From Chloroflexota bacterium (GTDB lineage Bacteria; Chloroflexota; Dormibacteria; Aeolococcales; Aeolococcaceae): a stretch of DNA of 6,471 bases. The position numbers were made by a program, and so were the translations under genes. This document shows, in pieces, positions 5,724 to 6,471 of the stretch. A model generated the notes under the pieces. It saw nothing but the letters and a program-made list of their open reading frames with translations, was not told the origin of the DNA and ran no database searches. The stretch spans positions 1,102-7,572 of the forward strand of contig DNAU01000153.1 in NCBI GenBank assembly GCA_003491925.1, read 5' to 3'. Every line of letters starts with the position of its first letter. Within the stretch, counting starts at the first letter, position 1.

Positions 5724-5729
5724 GCCGCC
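5701..5729 (+). terminator. Stem-loop spanning the toxin stop, possible terminator
   Basis: GGCGGCTCAG (5701-5710) and CTGAGCCGCC (5720-5729) make a perfect 10-bp stem with a 9-base loop. The toxin stop codon lies in the right arm. No U-tract follows. With the similar structure at 5049-5080 it brackets the toxin-antitoxin cassette, which suggests transcriptional isolation from both neighbours. Its function is inferred. Confidence 0.5.
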
Positions 5730-5811
5730 GGTCGGAGCCGCGGAGCGGGTCGGGGCGATCCCGGTCTGAAGGCGGGGTCCGAGCGCGAGGCGCCGCTCCG
5801 GGGATCTCGGA

Positions 5812-5860
5812 TAGCCTTTCCCGTGGGAGGGCGACGGGGAGCGTCGCCAGCGAGGAGGAG
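5812..5860 (+). promoter_or_regulatory. Upstream region of the LLM oxidoreductase gene
   Basis: A possible -10 (TAGCCT, 5812-5817) lies in a locally less GC-rich stretch but has no clear -35, so it is weak. A GGCGAC/GTCGCC hairpin (5830-5835 with 5843-5848) follows, then a very strong GAGGAGGAG ribosome-binding site (5852-5860) seven bases before the GTG start. The ribosome-binding site is the solid part and fixes the start. Confidence 0.4.
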
Positions 5861-5867
5861 CGCACGA

Positions 5868-6471
5868 GTGCCGGGACGCAAGCTGCTGTTCGGAGTGAGC
5901 CTCGGTGATTGGTCCGGCGCCGACATCGCCCAGACGCGGGGGGTCCACGAGCGGGCCGTGCTCGCGGACGAGAGCGGCCTCGACCTCTTCACCCTTGCCG
6001 ACCACCCGTATCTGGCCAACCGCATCGACGCTTACTCCGGCCTCGCCTTCCTGCTCGGTGCCACGTCGCGCATCCACGGGGCGGTGACGGTCACCAACCT
6101 GCCGAGCCGACCGGCGCCGGTGCTCGCCCATGCCATCACCTCGCTGTCCGCCCTCTCCGGAGGTCGTGTGGTGCTCGGCATCGGCGCGGGAGGCATGTGG
6201 GACTCGATCGTCAAGCTGGGGGTGCCGCGGCTCAGCCTGGGCGAATCGGTGAGCGCCATGGAGGAGGCCATCGAGCTGATCCGGGCGCTTTCCGGTGGCG
6301 GGGAGCCGGTGGAGTTCGCCGGCCGCTTCTACAGGGTGTCGGGCCTCGAGCCCGCGCCCGTGGCCACGCCGCCGATCTGGACCGGGTCGAGCGGACCCCG
6401 GTCGCTCGCCGTGACCGGGCGCCTGGCCGATGGATGGATGCCCGGCGGAGGCGCGGACTGGCTCAGCCCGC
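5868..6471 (+). CDS. LLM-class oxidoreductase, probably F420-dependent (cut by window edge)
   Basis: This is a bacterial luciferase-like monooxygenase-fold enzyme. Relatives use coenzyme F420 or FMN to reduce or oxidise varied substrates in the cytosol. The first 201 residues are present of an expected 290-340, in one open frame to the right edge. Recognisable parts are KLLFGVSL (5-12, first strand), ESGLDLFTLADHPYLA (35-50), TVTNLPSRPAP (74-84), LSGGRVVLGIGAGG (96-109, cofactor phosphate region), EFAGRFYRV (149-157) and PIWTGSSGPRSLAVTGRLADGW (169-190). The GTG start is supported by GAGGAGGAG at seven bases. The LADHPY and GIGAGG stretches fit F420-type members, but FMN use cannot be excluded and no substrate can be assigned. 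The gene is separated from the toxin by 144 bases and a stem-loop, so it is likely transcribed independently. Confidence 0.93.
   Translation, partial: MPGRKLLFGVSLGDWSGADIAQTRGVHERAVLADESGLDLFTLADHPYLANRIDAYSGLAFLLGATSRIHGAVTVTNLPSRPAPVLAHAITSLSALSGGRVVLGIGAGGMWDSIVKLGVPRLSLGESVSAMEEAIELIRALSGGGEPVEFAGRFYRVSGLEPAPVATPPIWTGSSGPRSLAVTGRLADGWMPGGGADWLSP

Noticed and set aside
5049..5729. Mobile-element boundaries around the toxin-antitoxin cassette
   Set aside because: The two stem-loops differ in sequence, no direct target duplication is visible, and no transposase or integrase is present. Base composition matches the neighbours.

Overview
The window is very GC-rich and densely coded. It reads as an ordinary piece of a soil- or environment-type bacterial chromosome. 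The RpoB N-terminus lacks the typical actinobacterial opening and the large insertion found near residues 225-340 of E. coli RpoB. From memory it resembles Chloroflexota-type sequences (for example TDYTGKN followed by [15 protein letters not shown]). With the F420-type luciferase-like oxidoreductase and the high GC, I lean to Chloroflexota, Dormibacterota or a neighbouring lineage. This is an inference that needs a phylogeny.

Left part (1-2680, minus strand): the ribosomal stalk and RNA polymerase operon, read right to left. It runs from a candidate extended -10 promoter (about 2672-2680) through an L10-type autoregulatory leader (core about 2581-2636), rplJ (L10) and rplL (L7/L12) to a gap of 265 bases with a second candidate promoter, and then rpoB. 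rpoB leaves the window at codon 405, inside the rifampicin-resistance region. The usual upstream partners rplK and rplA are absent, because a divergent gene sits where they would be.

Middle part (2791-5038, plus strand): a complete short-chain dehydrogenase closely resembling glucose 1-dehydrogenase. One base after its stop comes an RtcB-family RNA ligase with all expected metal and guanylylation residues. The two are probably co-transcribed. A 30-bp perfect GC palindrome lies in the first codons of rtcB.

Right part (5049-6471, plus strand): a small type II toxin-antitoxin cassette with an AbrB/MazE-fold antitoxin and a PIN-domain toxin that share a 4-base overlap. It is bounded by two 10-bp stem-loops without U-tracts. 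Its promoter places the predicted transcription start on the antitoxin ATG, so the mRNA looks leaderless, and inverted repeats over the promoter and early codons suggest autoregulation. A LLM-class, probably F420-dependent, oxidoreductase then begins and runs off the right edge.

I see no CRISPR array, insertion sequence, prophage, tRNA or rRNA, and no evidence for a wholly new system. The items most worth a second look are the regulatory architecture of the toxin-antitoxin cassette, a 9-mer promoter motif shared with the rpoB upstream region, the missing fourth acidic residue in the toxin, the palindrome at the start of rtcB, and the unusual dehydrogenase-RNA ligase pairing.
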